Assembly: GCF_000524195.1 (NCBI RefSeq)
Contig: NW_020170385.1
Location: 1,859,816-1,923,815, forward strand
Source: Echinococcus granulosus
Lineage: Eukaryota > Platyhelminthes > Cestoda > Cyclophyllidea > Taeniidae
Direction of reading: 5' to 3'
DNA: 64,000 nucleotides
Shown: positions 49,111 to 62,995 of the stretch, in pieces
Layout: each line of letters begins with the position of its first letter
How positions within the stretch are numbered: the first letter of the stretch is position 1
Position numbers and translations under genes: made by a program
The notes under the pieces: model-generated
Told to the model about the DNA's origin: nothing
Databases searched by the model: none
Seen by the model: the letters and a program-made list of their open reading frames with translations, nothing else

Positions 49111-51084
49111 GACCAACTAGTTTCTCGTTATTAACAAGCCAAATTTGACCTATTTTGACTGTCTATCCAACAGGATAGCCTGTATCGACCAGATGCAAGT
49201 TTGGACCCAAATAAGGTGGAGAAGTCTTCAACATATAAAAAGCCTTCTCGACCAACTGAAATGTGGAGGCAAGTATAAACTGAAAATTGTATATGATGGG
49301 ATTTCATAATTAAATAATCAGAACATCTACAATCGCTAGGTTATTACCCCAAAACTTATGATGAGAAACACGATTGTAGAAAGGTCTCGAACGATCATTC
49401 TATTCTTTTAGTTGTTGATGTGCTGTGAGACTGCTACGGAACGCAGGTAAGACGTGTGTTAGACTTCCCACATCTCGATCACACTAATTCACTGATTCTC
49501 TGAGTTGTTTTGGCATTTTCCTCGAAAGGGTTGCCATTTATTATTCCATTCTACCCAAGTTTCTGTTGATATTTTTTGATAAAGGGTAGAACATACTGCA
49601 TGGATGAGCGACGATTTCCTTCAACAAAATCTAGATTTCATGATTTAGACCCAATGTGCAACCCAAAACATGTCGATTGTAAAGCTCCACCGGGGAGTGC
49701 GAGTTTTAATAACATATGCTTATTTTAATCCAACGGGTATGGAAGGCCTTACTGGTTTGGCGCACTCCCAAAGGGGACTAGTTTTACCAGCACAGAGTCG
49801 GAGAGCTTCCCTGTCCCCAAATATTCGGAGGCGATCTCTGTTAGCCCGGAGGTCAGTCTTTGAGTTGGTTGCATGATGATGTAACTGGTTCCGTTAGATA
49901 AGGCGCCAAGTGGGCATTTGGGGATTTCAAAGCAGAAAGACGTAGTGAAATCCCTTCAGAGTTCCGTATTTAATAGTTGGCCTAGAATCATGAAGTTAAG
50001 TACTTTAAAGAGAAGAGATTTGGTATTTTAATTAGGCTATTTGGAAAATAAATGAATTATTAACGCCGCACTATGCCACAGTTTATGGTAGAATCACTTT
50101 GAAAATCGACATTTTGGAATAGTTTATTCCAAAACCCATTTGAAAACGCATATTTATGCGCTTGAAAAATACTGGAATTGTCCTACAGGAGAGTGCGAAA
50201 CCACGATCCCCGTTTGGACCTGTTTGTAAGTCACTATTTTAAATGGAAATGATAACTCAGAAAATACGAATGTGAATATGAAACGGCACCTTAATAATGG
50301 TGGACATACGCCACTTCCACTAAATAAATCTACTCCTCGTTCATGTAGGCTTTTGCTTATGCTCATAAGGAGATGAGGATAGCAGCACTAATCATGAATT
50401 GTTAGGATAAATAGTGCAACTCAAAATTTGGAGGCAGAGAATCACGCAAACGTGAAAGTAAATTAATACATTGTAGGCTATTCGTCATGGAAAAATCCGA
50501 AAGTGCAAGGATGGTTTTCAGTTCATTTGTTGAAGAAAAGTGCAACAGGATGCCTTATACGGTAAAAGCTGATTTACTTAATATTATTCATCTGAACCGT
50601 CTTTATTGTTTTTACGGCCACACTTTGTAATGAAAATGCGCTACAGTTTTTAACATTGCGAGTGGGCACCCAAACCATCGACGTATCAAAGTTGATAAAA
50701 GCACATACCATGGCCTATTGTTTAGCCATGTGTACCCATGCAGGAGAGTTACCGTCTGAACGTATTCCTTTGGTGTTACGTCAGAAGTGGTTACGATGCT
50801 CCAATATGTTTATTTAAAGGTCTTGGAGTCAAAAATTTGAAAATACTATGCAAAACGTAGTGTCGAAAGTTACAAGGGCTGGACTAATTAATGTAGTTTT
50901 GATGCGAAAGCTTGGGATTAAATATACTGAAATAGGCAGAAAAGTGTTTTATTGCGTAAGTACAGATTATGGGATAGTTCAGGGAACTAAGCGTTAGTCT
51001 GGTTAAAAGATCGCTATACGTTAATTATTTGTTTAACCGTTGGCTTTTGCAACGAACGCCTTAGGGGCTCCGCCATGGCTCCTC

Positions 51085-51205
51085 CGTAGGGTGGCCTGGC
51101 CTCCAGGTCAAGTCGGTATTCCTGATCATTTCTGTGTGTTGAAAATGCATATTCTGCCCGAGAAAAATGTCCTTTTTGTTTTCACGGAAGTCTCCGATGG
51201 TTACA
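51085..51205 (+). repeat. dispersed repeat copy C
   Basis: It contains GTGGCCTGGCCTCCAGG, GCATATTCTGCCCGAGAAA and CACGGAAGTCTCCGATGG. It aligns in block order with copies A and B. Confidence 0.4.
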
Positions 51206-52022
51206 CTACAACGATATCCTGGATCTGGAATGCATTTTTGAAGAAAAAATCCTAAAATCACATGAGTCGACATTGAAAACAGCGGTTGTGTTGATGCTAT
51301 ACAGTCGCCAAGTTGAGATACAAGTGAATAACATGTCTAGCCTAGAATATCAAAGCGTTAGAGTAGTTTATTAAATTAGCATATGTCGACTATTAGGGAC
51401 GAATTCAACAACTGTTTCCCTGCAGTAAAACTAAGGGAAAAAAGAGGTTTGCACTCCTGATATTGCAGAGCCAACGTGACCCTCGTCAGGTAGATACTCT
51501 GACTCCGGTGCCTTTTCTGGGATTCAAAAAGACTGGAAAGTATTGCTCATCATGTTTATATACCTAGTAGCAGATAAAAATGCATTTCAATCAAGCCCTA
51601 AATGTGCAGAAGACCAATCGCAAAGTTGATGACAAGTACGCGGTAAATTACATGATCAGGTTATTTCCTACCGTTAAGTAAAGACACACTCTAAGATAGT
51701 AAGACCAGAAAAGCTCTAGTCATGTGACAAAAATACATGAACATATCTCAAAGTCACTTGATTAGCATAATACTCTTATGCATAGGTGCCATTCTTGCAA
51801 TTTACAGGTAACACATGCCCGATCCATTTAGACTTTGTAATTTTGGCATTAAAATACATTCAGGTGTAGATGATTTTAAATATCTGCAATAACCTAGGGG
51901 TTTGTTTGAAATTGCCTGAGGCAATTGCCACCATTCATCTTTGAGGTCGCTCTTCTCACCATTGGCCGGCTGTCTTGATTAATTTAGGAACGTGCTGTCG
52001 TTTAAAATATTTAGTCAGAAAA

Positions 52023-55000
52023 ATGTTTCAGTCGGATGTTCACTTTTACATTGGACTGTCTTTGGCTCTGGCATCAACTATATTCATAGGCTGCAGTTTT
52101 ATCGTTAAAAAGATTGCCTTGCGAAGGTTGGCTGCGACAGGTACGCGAGCAGGTAAGTATACACTTTTACTCATATATTGCTGTAGTGTTCCTTCCACAT
52201 AGAATTCGACTTACCCTCTGTGATTTGTACAGACAGCGTGCTTAATTTTCAACCATTTATTAGTTCATTTTTGGGGTTACGCGTTGTTCTTAGATTAGGA
52301 CTACAGTTTGCTTCTATAATTAGCAAATAGCTTCACAGAGCTTTGTAATTCGTAGTTAATTAGTGTGAATTAGTTGTTGAAATCACTCTCTATCCCTTAA
52401 TATAGTTAAATCAAACTGAATCATAGTGCCAGTCGCAGTAATGTGTCTTCATTGATCTGAACTAAGTCACCGCTCACTAAAAATCAAATTCTGGCTTACT
52501 TGTGTGAGGATTTCAATGCCGAAAATCCCATTTTATATTCACTATTTCATTTGATGGCGCGATTTATATCCTTCAGTAACTTAGACTAATAACGTGCTGC
52601 ATATTCTCAATCATCCTAATTGTGCTCTACCTAAACGTCATTTTTGTTCACGATACTCTTGATTCTTGTATCTAACTATTTTTGCATTGATGGACATCCG
52701 TTACATCAAGTTAGGATTGCTGGTATTTTATAGAAAAGATTTGGGCCATGGAATCTGAGATGATAGTTTCTCTTGAGAGGGACAGTACTGTATTGCCTAC
52801 AAAACCCTTCGCCAAAATTAATAGGTCGATTTTCTATTGTGCATCTTTTATGTAACTGAGATAAGATTTTATTTTGTGCGCAATAAAATTCTAGGGTCGG
52901 ATTCCGATTTCATGTAGGGTAACAGTAAAGGCCCTATTCCATCTATTAGGCGTTTCTTTACATGCACGTAAACGGTGGGGACAAATAATAACAAAATTTG
53001 CCGCAGGAAACTGGAGATATTGTGTAATGATATTAGGGTACAACGTTTTTTTAGAAATATCAGCTGTCATTATCAATATTACTGTATAACAACCATTATA
53101 ATACTCATTGTTATGTTTATATATGTACATTAGTCTCAGGCCTGATAAGAATTCAAATGCGTTACTCAAATGCGACGAAATCATTCTCAATGGAAAGACA
53201 AGTTTTGAGTAATTGCTGTTGCTTTTCTCCCTTGACTTGATGGGATTTTTACCACGGAAAAGCCGAGATAGTGTCTATTTTAATTGAATTGGAGGTCATT
53301 ATAATTATAGTAATTATAACAAGTATATTTTAGATGATTGGGGTAAATCATGGAGTCATTTTAACGCTATTTTATTCATCACGCTTTAATCGGTTATCAT
53401 AGGCGATGGTGGTTACCAGTACCTCTGTGACTGGGTTTGGTGGCTGGGGCTTATCCTCATGGGGTTGGGAGAGGCAGCCAATTTCGCGGGATACACTTTC
53501 GCACCCGCTTCTCTCGTAACCCCCATGGGAGGTCTCTCCGTCCTTGTCTCAGCAGTCTTTAGCTCTCACTTCCTTGGTGAGCGTCTCAATTTCATCGGCA
53601 AAATTGGCTGCGTTGTTTGCATCTGCGGCTCGACTATGGTTGTCCTTCACGCTCCCAAGGAACAGGAAGTTCAATCACTCCATGAACTCAGTATTAAGGT
53701 CATGGATCCAGGTGGGCTTCAGTATCTTTTGCTCTCTTGTCTCCTCGTTTTCTTCTCAAGGTTTGTGCCTTCAGATTTTTATGTCGCCTTTTATGAATCC
53801 CGGATTTCGGAAACTCACTGATACATTGTCGTGCTCCGTCTTGAAATTTTGATTATTTTTCATTTTACAGTACCGTGGAAAGACACTAATGTGAATACGC
53901 ATGTAGGATCCTGTTTCTACTATCACACTGTGAGGTTAAAGAATCGGGATAAGTTTACCTGTTTGATCTTTTGACCGTTGACATTTAAGACCCCTTTCAC
54001 TCTCATTTTCTTTCTCTGTTTAATTTGGCGATTTGTGTGCAAGACCATAAGTGACAGGAATTGCAGTGTCCTTTCTAGTGCTTCTGACCAATTTTAAGAG
54101 ATATTAGATGAAAATGGGTGTGCACGCATGGTTCACACATACCTTTCATTGACTCCAGAAATCACTTACACCAATCCTTGAGGTATAATTTGTCAAAGTG
54201 ATTCTCGAACTAGTAACTTTACAATTTGGATAACCTTTGCACTAAGACAACTTAAAGTTACAAGAAATACTTTTAGATAGTTTTGCTTTAAATACTGAGA
54301 ACTTTCTTTAAAAATGATTTGGCTAGGCACAAGTTATTAGAATACTTAAAATATAGCTAGAGGTGTGTTATCGTCGATACCATTTCAAAGACGGTTGACT
54401 CGAATTTCGCGTAATCTGTTCTTTGGACCAGTGCGGAAGAGCACTTCCATGTGTCCGTGATTAATGTTTTTGGCTTAAGGTTTTACACTCGCATTCTCAT
54501 CATTCTTTTGGACCTTGTTTTCAGGATATTTTGACCTTAAATTTCAAAGCATGAATAATCATTTCGTTGGTAAACTTCTTTGATTTTTTAGAATAATTCA
54601 CCATTCCGGGAGTTATTACCTTCCTGTGCATCTCTGTTGCCATTGACGTTGATTATGGAGAAAAAAGACGAAATTCACGCAAGTCTGTGGGGGTTGTCAA
54701 TAATTGTGTGCGTAGTTTAATGGCACTTCCGCTACGAATACGCTAAATTTTAAGCCTCTATGCTCTTTCCCGCCAAGTATTTACCAAAGGGTTTTAGGTC
54801 AATCGTACCAGCTTTACAGAGCATAAATATTGAATATTCGTGCATTTTTGAGTCGAGTTTCAAACGGCAAAGGACTACGCAAATTGTGATTTTGTTATTG
54901 AAAAATAATCACTTTAGGAGTGGCATGGGGTGATTTATGACCGTAGTTGTAAACTTGATGGAGGTCGAAGCAACGGCACACCATTTTTGCTAGAAAGTGT

Positions 55001-58000
55001 TGCTGCCATCATGTGAGAAGCAGATTCCGCCGGTGCCGATTGTAATGGCTCCTCGATCGCATCGCTTGAAAGGAATCAATGAAATTTTTCTTTACGAGCG
55101 TGCTTGCACAGGCCAACCCACTTGAGGCATTGGTCATATAAAGCAAGCCTAGCATATTTCGTTCCTTGTGCCCTCTCAATGTCACAATACACCACGATAT
55201 CTATCGTTTTTCATTAATTTCACCTTTTGCCTTTTTGTCGCCCCTTTGCAAGATAACTCTCTATTTATGACACCTCTCATTTAAGGCGGTAAAAAATAAC
55301 TTGGTTTTTCCTATATTTCATCTAGGTGTCAATGATAGTTGTCCCACGAAGCAAAATGAAAAAACAGCATTGGGCCTTAATCCTAAATAATTTAGCCATC
55401 CCTTAATCAAATGTCGTGATTTTTTAATTTCATGTTTTTCGTCTCCTGTTTGCCTTCTCATCATTGTCCTTAATATTAGAAGTCTGATCGCTTGGAAGTT
55501 AATTTTTGAGTCGTCTATCATTACGAATCTACATGGAAGTAAAGTATTTGTAAGTGCATACATGAGAAAATTATCAATAACAGTGGTCGAGTACTATCTC
55601 TACTATCCCCCTAGAATTCAACTACACTTTGCATGACCTAGTAAAGTCCGTGATGAAAAACGCCACTTGCCATTGAAGTGAATTCTCTTAATGTTCCGTC
55701 TCTTGAACTTTGAATGGTTTTTTATGCATTTCTTCAATTCTTTTTATACATCTCGCGCACAGAAAGCACCCAAAGAGCAATAAGTTAGAAGGCAATTAGT
55801 TAATCATGTGGGAATTTCACCTATAGTATCTGATTGCCGGTGCTTAGTCCGATCGGGTTGCACCTATTTTCCACCATAACTCACTTACATCTTGACACTA
55901 TATTGAGTGGCCCTTGGTCCAAGAACCATTCCGAGTACAGGATATGGCGTAGCACTCGTTGCGGAACCCCAGGACTACTAATCGTCTCTTGTGTCGGATG
56001 GATACTAAGGGCTATTGTGTATGACCACTTTCGTTGTCTCCACTCTGCAGCTGTGCTCATGGCTGTGCTATCACTACTGTGGTTGCATAATAAAGGCAAT
56101 GGTTGGTTTATTTTAAAGACCTCAGATATAGGGCCTTTTGCATAAGCATCATCGCACTGTGATCCGCATAGTGTGTCTTCTGAACGGAAGACTCTCCTCT
56201 TCTTTTCACTGGGTAGTTATTTCTCCTTTTTGTAATACCTTAGGTATTGTAGACATTGCAAATTCGAGCAATTTGTAAGTAGGTAGACTTTTTTATGCGT
56301 GTGCTTAGGTGTAACCATCTCCACTGGCAAAATCTTATTCTCGTTTCTACAATAAATGTCGATGTCTTCACAAAAGATGTAAACTGACCTTCTTTCTTAA
56401 GCGTAGTTAAAAATTGTACTCTGTGTCGATGATTTTGCTACTTTTTTGGAAGTTTTTCACGTAAACAGCAGAAAATTAATCCTTCCGAACGCAATTAGAT
56501 GCACTCACTTCTTATGTGAGAGCAAGTGACAATTGTATGCATTATGCGCGAGTGCTGAGTATGCAATACCTCTTAATTGTTGGACTTTCCATCAAAGCAA
56601 AATCTAGAGCACGATAAAACACCCACTCGCTTCCCATAGCTCTTCTAGCATATGACTCCTGCAAAGTCGAAATGTGTGGGTTGTTCTTGCCTACCTTTTT
56701 TAACGTAACCATTTTCCATACCATTCTGTTCACAAATTTATATATATTCACACATTCAATATATCTGATAAAAAGTTTTAAACACAATGAACTTCAAAAG
56801 TTTAGAGCATTGCGTCTGAAGCCCCTCCCCCCCCCCCCTCCTTCTTTATTTCCTAATCAGTGAGCAAATATGCGCACAGGGTTTTCAAAACTCACTTTCC
56901 GAGGTCGTACCTTGGTCGCTTCTACGCTGTTCTACCAGAAGTTGAACTACTCAACCACATACTATCACTATCACTTTCTTTTACGTAGGATTCCTCACTT
57001 ATGCAATAGCAGTTGCAGTCGCAGGTATCGTGTCAATTTTCGTGATCGCCCCAAAGTTTGGGACTCGCAATCCTCTTGTCTTTGTCTTCATTAGTGGCAG
57101 TATTGGATCGCTCTCAGTTATGGCGTGCAAAGGAATCGGCTTGGGGTTTAAGGTGAGTTTATACTCCCTCTTATCTGCTTAAAAAATCCACATTTACGCA
57201 TTTGCAAGTCGCTAACGCTTAGATGTGTGTGCTTACATGCGCAATCCATGCATATTTAACGAGTATCATATACTGGTGCCTTCCCGCGGGCATGAGAGCG
57301 AATGGCTGTGCCGTCACTTGAATGCTACTGAGAGAACTCTTAGTGACGCGCCCTCATCGCACAAACACGCGCCCACACGCGGATGATCACCGCGCTTGTG
57401 TGCAACCGAGCGCGGCGAAGGGCATGAACTCGAGTGTTAGGATCGTGCACTATCTACACGACAACATTCCATCTTGCTCTCGCGCTACACGGACGTCTTA
57501 GTGATAAAGTTAATTCACCTCCTACCTTCATCCCATTTTTCATACCGATGATTCGTACACGGCCGGGTAATTAGTTCTCTATCTGACTTCCAGGTAACTT
57601 TACTTTCGTTCATTAATTTGAACTCGTCTTTGATGAAACAACTTGTTCTTTAAACTTTTTTTGCCAATTTCAAATTTCATCTTGTTAATTGGCAAAATTT
57701 AGTGCTCGTAAGCAATCACGTGCGATCTCTTTTCGCGTATTAATTTGACTTTATGGAAGACTTTTTCTCTGCATTTTTAAAACTCAATATGATGTTTTCG
57801 TCTGCTTACGTGTTCTGTTAACCTTGAGTCTTAAAATTTGCCAATGTTTTGATTCCTCATATATTGCGTCGTCAGTTTTGGTCCCCTTTCTGGCAATGAG
57901 TTGGAGTTATTTGAAGGTTTGGTACTTTGAGCTCATGGTTTAATGTTACTATGCTGATGCGTACTCCTATCGCCCGATTTTTTTTTCATTTTTGCCATTG

Positions 58001-61000
58001 TGCAACCTTTGCCACTAAAAAACGTATAATTCTCTGCATCGTCACCCTTCTTTTCAGGCAACACATTGCATCCCCTTCATCCCTTGCTAAATTAACTGCA
58101 CTTTTTCCTACCGCAAGGCTTTCTTAAACTTTCCTCTTAGCTGCCATCCGTCTTTGGTGGAGAAAAACGAACCAGGTTAATATTTCCTTATTATCTATAC
58201 TTACTACACGGTGCAACTTTCCTCAGTACCTCGCTTATATTAAATTTTCCGTGAGATTTATGTGGGAATCATTTGTCGGATCGTCACTTTTGAAAGAAAA
58301 CGCATCGTACCAAAACTCACTTGTGATCTGGCAGCAAACATTCGATTGTATCTTAAATGAGTGTTGTTATTTTCCGGTTAAACAGAGAAGTAGGATGTAG
58401 GATGTGTTTTGTGGTTAGAAAATACCTCTAATATTTGCTTTACTTGTTAAGTAATTTGCACCAGAGGACGTCCAGTAGCGTTGGTTTAAAACTCAAACGG
58501 TTTCTGGTGATTCTACTTGGCATACCACAATGTACCTTCTTTTATTGGCACATTTCACTGTTCGTCTTCTCGGGCCTAGCAAACATAAGGTCGATGACGA
58601 TTTTGCAGCAAGAGTAGTGATGAAAGTGTCGAGATTCTGAGCTTTGTATTCGACTGAGTTGACATCACAGCACCTGACTCTTGGTGTGCCCTCATTGAGA
58701 TCCTCAATTCTATGATTCGGTCGTCAATGTCTGCTCATTTCTGTAATAGCATTCTTACGCTCAGGTACGTACACGACGCTCACGCACACTCGTGAGATTG
58801 CAAAGTGGCTCTTACTAGGCCAAATAACGGACCTGTGCTATCCGTTGGGACGCAATACTATCATAATCATTCCCCCAAATCACAGCATTTCTTAGAAATT
58901 GCACACGCACGAACTAGGTCACTGCAGCTGTCTTTTAGAAACACTTATCAAACTGATCACTGCTGACCAAAAGGGTACAAAGGGGAGTCTTAACATCACT
59001 ATCTAGCCGTGTTCATAAATGTTATTTTGGATTTGCTATAACAACTTGTCTGTGAGTGTCCTAGTGCCATCAGTCTTACTAGATTGTAGACTGAGTATCG
59101 CGATTAGGGAACTTGGGCGCATCGCGACTTGGAGGTTGTTATGTCCTATGAGGAAATTGCTTCTGAATATCCCGAATTTTGATCAACTATCGATGTCCAT
59201 TTGAATTGGGTTGTTAATCGAACCCGAGTTTGAAAATATCCGTCAATGTGTATTTTTATATTCCCCGAATTAGCCATTGACTCTAAGATGAAGCTAAAAT
59301 TATGTTTTTTTGACTTCTTCCTCTGTTGCTTGATTCTCTTCTATGGCATGATTATGAGGGCTATTAGTAAGCAGTTCTCAAATTCCAAAAAAGTATTTTA
59401 GAATTGTTATCTGCACAGTTTGAAACTTCTCTGAACCTTCTTTACTTAACAGTATGCATTTGATTAAGCAACTTAATATTTTAAGATACATTTTAGTTCC
59501 TAAGCCTAGCGGTGAAGTAACTGGGGTATCTTATGCGCTTGTTCTTCAGGAGGCTATCGAGTATGGCATTCTTGCCATCCTCCGGCAATGGATTTTCTGG
59601 TTCTTCCTGATCGGTCTGGTTTTTTGTCTAACTGTGCAGCTGAACTACCTCAATCGGGCCCTCGACATTTTTAATACCAGCATTGTCACTCCTCTACTTT
59701 ATGTCTTCTTCACGGCCTTCGTGCTGATCGCATCGACCATCCTCTTTAAGGAGGGCTCCTCGCTCTCCCCCACCGACTACATTGGCAACGCCGTCGGCCT
59801 GATTTGCATCGTCAGCGGAATCGTCCTTCTGACGCTCTTCAGAGTGAGTTGGTAGTCGCTAATTGATGCTAATTCCGGCGTCTGCTTGTTCATAAACCAT
59901 CCTGTTGCCACTGTTTGGGTATTAATTTGGTTCCTGTGTCTTAGAAGAAAAGACGGTGGTTTTTACCTGCCGATAGTTTTTTTATACACATTAACTAGTC
60001 CAAGGCATCTCATCATTAATTATAGTGCTTCTTATAATTAGCCAGTTTTTCCCTGGATTTTGGAAGCTAATTTGTCTATGCTATATTAGAGATGAAGCAT
60101 TTAGCTTTTGAACCCTCACATGAACTGCTTATTGGAAGTGGCACACGCAAAAACATTTTTCCTTTCCAAAGTGTTGCTTCGCGTGCAACTTACTTCAATA
60201 TGGATGCATTTCATTGAAGGCCGTTTGATGGCGAAGGTACCAAAATACTAACATTACATATATGCATGCATACATATATATACATCTACGTCCATTGATG
60301 TGGCTTGATTTTACTCATTTTTGGGCGCTAACATTGGCACATCGACGCAGTCAAACGGCTGCAAATAGTTAACAATGTAAATTAGGAGTGCTCACTTCAT
60401 TTCCTTGTATTCATTCACTTGACACTTTTAGCTGAGGTCAGAGGCAATACTCGCATTTTTACTGTTGTCATGCCTTTGCTTGGGCTAAGGTGTTGCCGCA
60501 CTGTTTTGCCAGGTATTATCACAAGCGTTCTCCATACTGATCTTCAAATTACTTGGTCGCAAAGTGGCGATAGTCGTACCGCTTGGTTTTGCGATTTCAC
60601 GATTATCATAAAGCATAATCACTTCCACTTTAATTGTTTTTTAGGCATTTGCTTCCTTCTTAGTAGGATTACATTCTTTATGGCTTATTTGGTAACAATT
60701 ACATCTACTGGCAAGCCTTTCCCCTCTCGTGCTTGACGTTTTATCTATGATCTTTGGTTTAAGTGGTTGAAGTATCTGAATCTCTATCGAGACCGCTGCA
60801 CCACACTGTGTTTAGGCACTTCAGGTGTACTGTCATCATCTCCGCCGGTAATAGGAAGAGGCGTCTTGCAACTGCGATGTGGCAAACAAAGGAGTCGTGA
60901 TTGGCAAAATCGAAGTGCCTTTATTCACGCACATTCATCTCGTCTATAGTGTATTCAGCAGATATACTGCAGATGGGATGAGGTGTTAGTCAAGTCTAAG

Positions 61001-62995
61001 TGACCAAGACATTGCGTAAGCCTTGGGCTATCTGAATGCTTCAATGTGCCAATATGTGGGCCAGAAAATGTACGAGGCTAGTGAATTCGCGCATTTCCGT
61101 GTTCGTATGCATCAGTGCTCTGTGAACCGCATTACCTGCTGGTAATTAGCATTTTCAGATTTGTTCAAGTTTACTAATTGCAACACATTTTTCAAGCAGA
61201 CGATTGGCAGCGATCGCTTATAGGCTGTTTAAGTGTTTCGAAAGAGATGAAATCGTCTGTGGACTTTATTTGGTGTTGCATTTAACGCAATGCCATAAAT
61301 GCTTATGCTGAAGATGCTTATGAATTTGTGAGGATCTCTAATTTCTCAATTGCACTCACTGAGCTATGTCCATGTAAATGTAAAAGCGTAACAATTTTAG
61401 TCATGATTCCATTTGATTTTCATTGGTATGATTTTGCATCTAAAAACCCCCATGCTTTGTGAGGTAAATGCGCTTCTACGTCTCTAATGTGATTCTATAA
61501 TTAGTTGAAGCCGAGATGACGCGTTGTTTTAAAAACACGTTGGGTAATTTTTTTCTTGCCCGGGTGAGATTACACATAGCTTTGGATTATCTCGCCTAAC
61601 CTAATGTTCTCATTCCTGTTTAAGCACCGTGCTCGAGATTTTTGGAAAAGCGCCACTTACAAAATCTTCGCATTGCTTAAAGGGTTGTTGGTGTGAGCTG
61701 CCATCTCTCCACCTGGTGTTTAATACAGACTCTCCTCACTCTCGCATTTACGTCATTCGCTTGCATAATTTTATGAGCGCTCTGTGAGTGCGTGGGCTGA
61801 AGGCCTCATTTTCACAAACGCGCATGCGCTAAATTAGACGTTACTGCTGTATGTTGCCTCTTGAAAGGACCCTAAGGAACTCCACTTCTCTGCCGAGAAT
61901 CTGCCATCTGGCTCTGCGACGACGAACACCACTACTTCCTCCTTGTGTTATTTTAGCCGACCACCATTCGGTCTCATCTTGGCTCCTTGAGGGATTTCGT
62001 TTTGCTTCCGGCGCCTAGGAATTACCGGTCGGATTTATAGCAGCTTGCGATTCATGTGTCTCGCGTTTCTGTGGTCCACCAATTCATGTGCTTTCCTGAT
62101 ACTTCGCCCTACTGAACAACATGACACTGCTATTCCTTATCGATACACAATTATGCTGTTCAATCTGACGAATTAAGGCAAACATGCAATTATACTTCTG
62201 CCTTGTAATTCCTGTGTTTCGATGAGAATGGGGGTTATTGTCACTGAACTCCTCAAACAGCACATTGTTGAGAGTGATGTTTTGGGGCTCATGGCTTGAG
62301 TAAAGCTGATTATAGTGAGCGAAAAAACCTCCTTTGAACCTCCCTAAACTTAGTATTGAGTCACGAATCACGTCATTCACCATGCATTATCTGGAGTTTC
62401 CCAAATAGTATTATTCACTGAAGAGCTCTCAACACTGAAAATTGTATGATATACCTAAGGGGCATGTGATAATACTTTTGAAGACACTGCCGTCGAGAGA
62501 AATGGTCAATATACAATGGTGGGCGCTTGACTTCTCGTAGGAATAAAGTTAACCCTACTAATAGGGTCTAGGTAATATTTGTATATTTACGTACCTTTGT
62601 AGGATATGAATGTGTCACTGGGCGATCTGGTGAAAGATTTTATGGGTCCGGTGCCCACACGCGTAGTGCACCTCAGCAGTGATCTATCCTTCAAGCATCG
62701 CTTTTCTCCAACATGGTGCAAGCGAAAGGGTCGCGGTCTCTCGGATGAGACGTACACACTGCTGTCGACGTCGAATGAGTGTAGCGGCAGCAACGAGAGC
62801 AGCCATAACTCCTCGCCCAACCACGACATGATAGAGTATCCAAAGCTGGAACACCACCACCAGGGCGTGCACCAGCGCACTGGCTCTGGCGCCTCCGCCT
62901 TTAACTTCGCCTCCGTTGCTGCCACCACCGAAAACTACTCCACTGTCAGCGAGGCGGCCAACATCAATCACTCCACCATCTGGACCTCCATGTGA
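52023..62995 (+). CDS. NIPA: NIPA-family magnesium transporter
   Basis: NIPA proteins are multi-pass magnesium transporters of plasma and endosomal membranes. The exons are 52023-52152, 53403-53711, 56989-57152, 59550-59843 and 62603-62995, with matching phases, giving about 429 residues. Characteristic segments follow NIPA1/2 in order: [20 protein letters not shown], then [92 protein letters not shown] and [19 protein letters not shown]|. About nine membrane helices are expected. The last exon starts DMNVSLGDL, as in NIPA relatives, and encodes a long cytosolic Ser/His/Asn-rich tail of about 130 residues. Introns are 1.25 to 3.3 kb, and no other gene was recognised inside them. ATG 52023 is the only start giving the family N-terminus. 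An acceptor-like TTAATTTAG lies about 35 nt upstream and could be a trans-splice site. Confidence 0.92.
53712..56988 (+). other. NIPA intron 2
   Basis: A 3277-nt GT-AG intron. It contains a 12-nt poly-C tract near its end and several chance open frames on both strands (for example 55834-56145). No nested gene was recognised. Confidence 0.7.
57285..57440. other. CpG-rich patch in NIPA intron 3
   Basis: It includes CACAAACACGCGCCCACACG, GACGCGCCC and GAGCGCGGCGAAG. A weaker CpG-rich segment of similar style lies near 61740-61830 in intron 4. Confidence 0.4.
60254..60292. repeat. AT-alternating simple repeat in NIPA intron 4
   Basis: An ATATATGCATGCATACATATATATA tract, partly self-complementary, in intronic sequence. 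Confidence 0.6.

Larger units (their letters stand above)
47239..52022. other. NOVA 3' UTR and intergenic region
   Basis: The first 420 nt are probably NOVA 3' UTR. Beyond that I see no supported gene up to the NIPA start. There is a CpG-rich patch at about 48840-49110 and one dispersed-repeat copy at about 51085-51205. Open frames here are short and overlap on both strands. Confidence 0.45.

Noticed and set aside
47239..52022. Search for a KH3 exon downstream of NOVA
   Set aside because: No GxxG loop in a KH-like context was found in any frame by eye. A profile search would be decisive.
55834..56145. 103-residue open frame inside NIPA intron 2
   Set aside because: No signature and no splice partner that preserves the NIPA frame. 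Junction 53711/56989 already restores the full family alignment.
60419..60736. 105-residue open frame in NIPA intron 4
   Set aside because: Hydrophobic, but with no recognisable family and no splice continuity.
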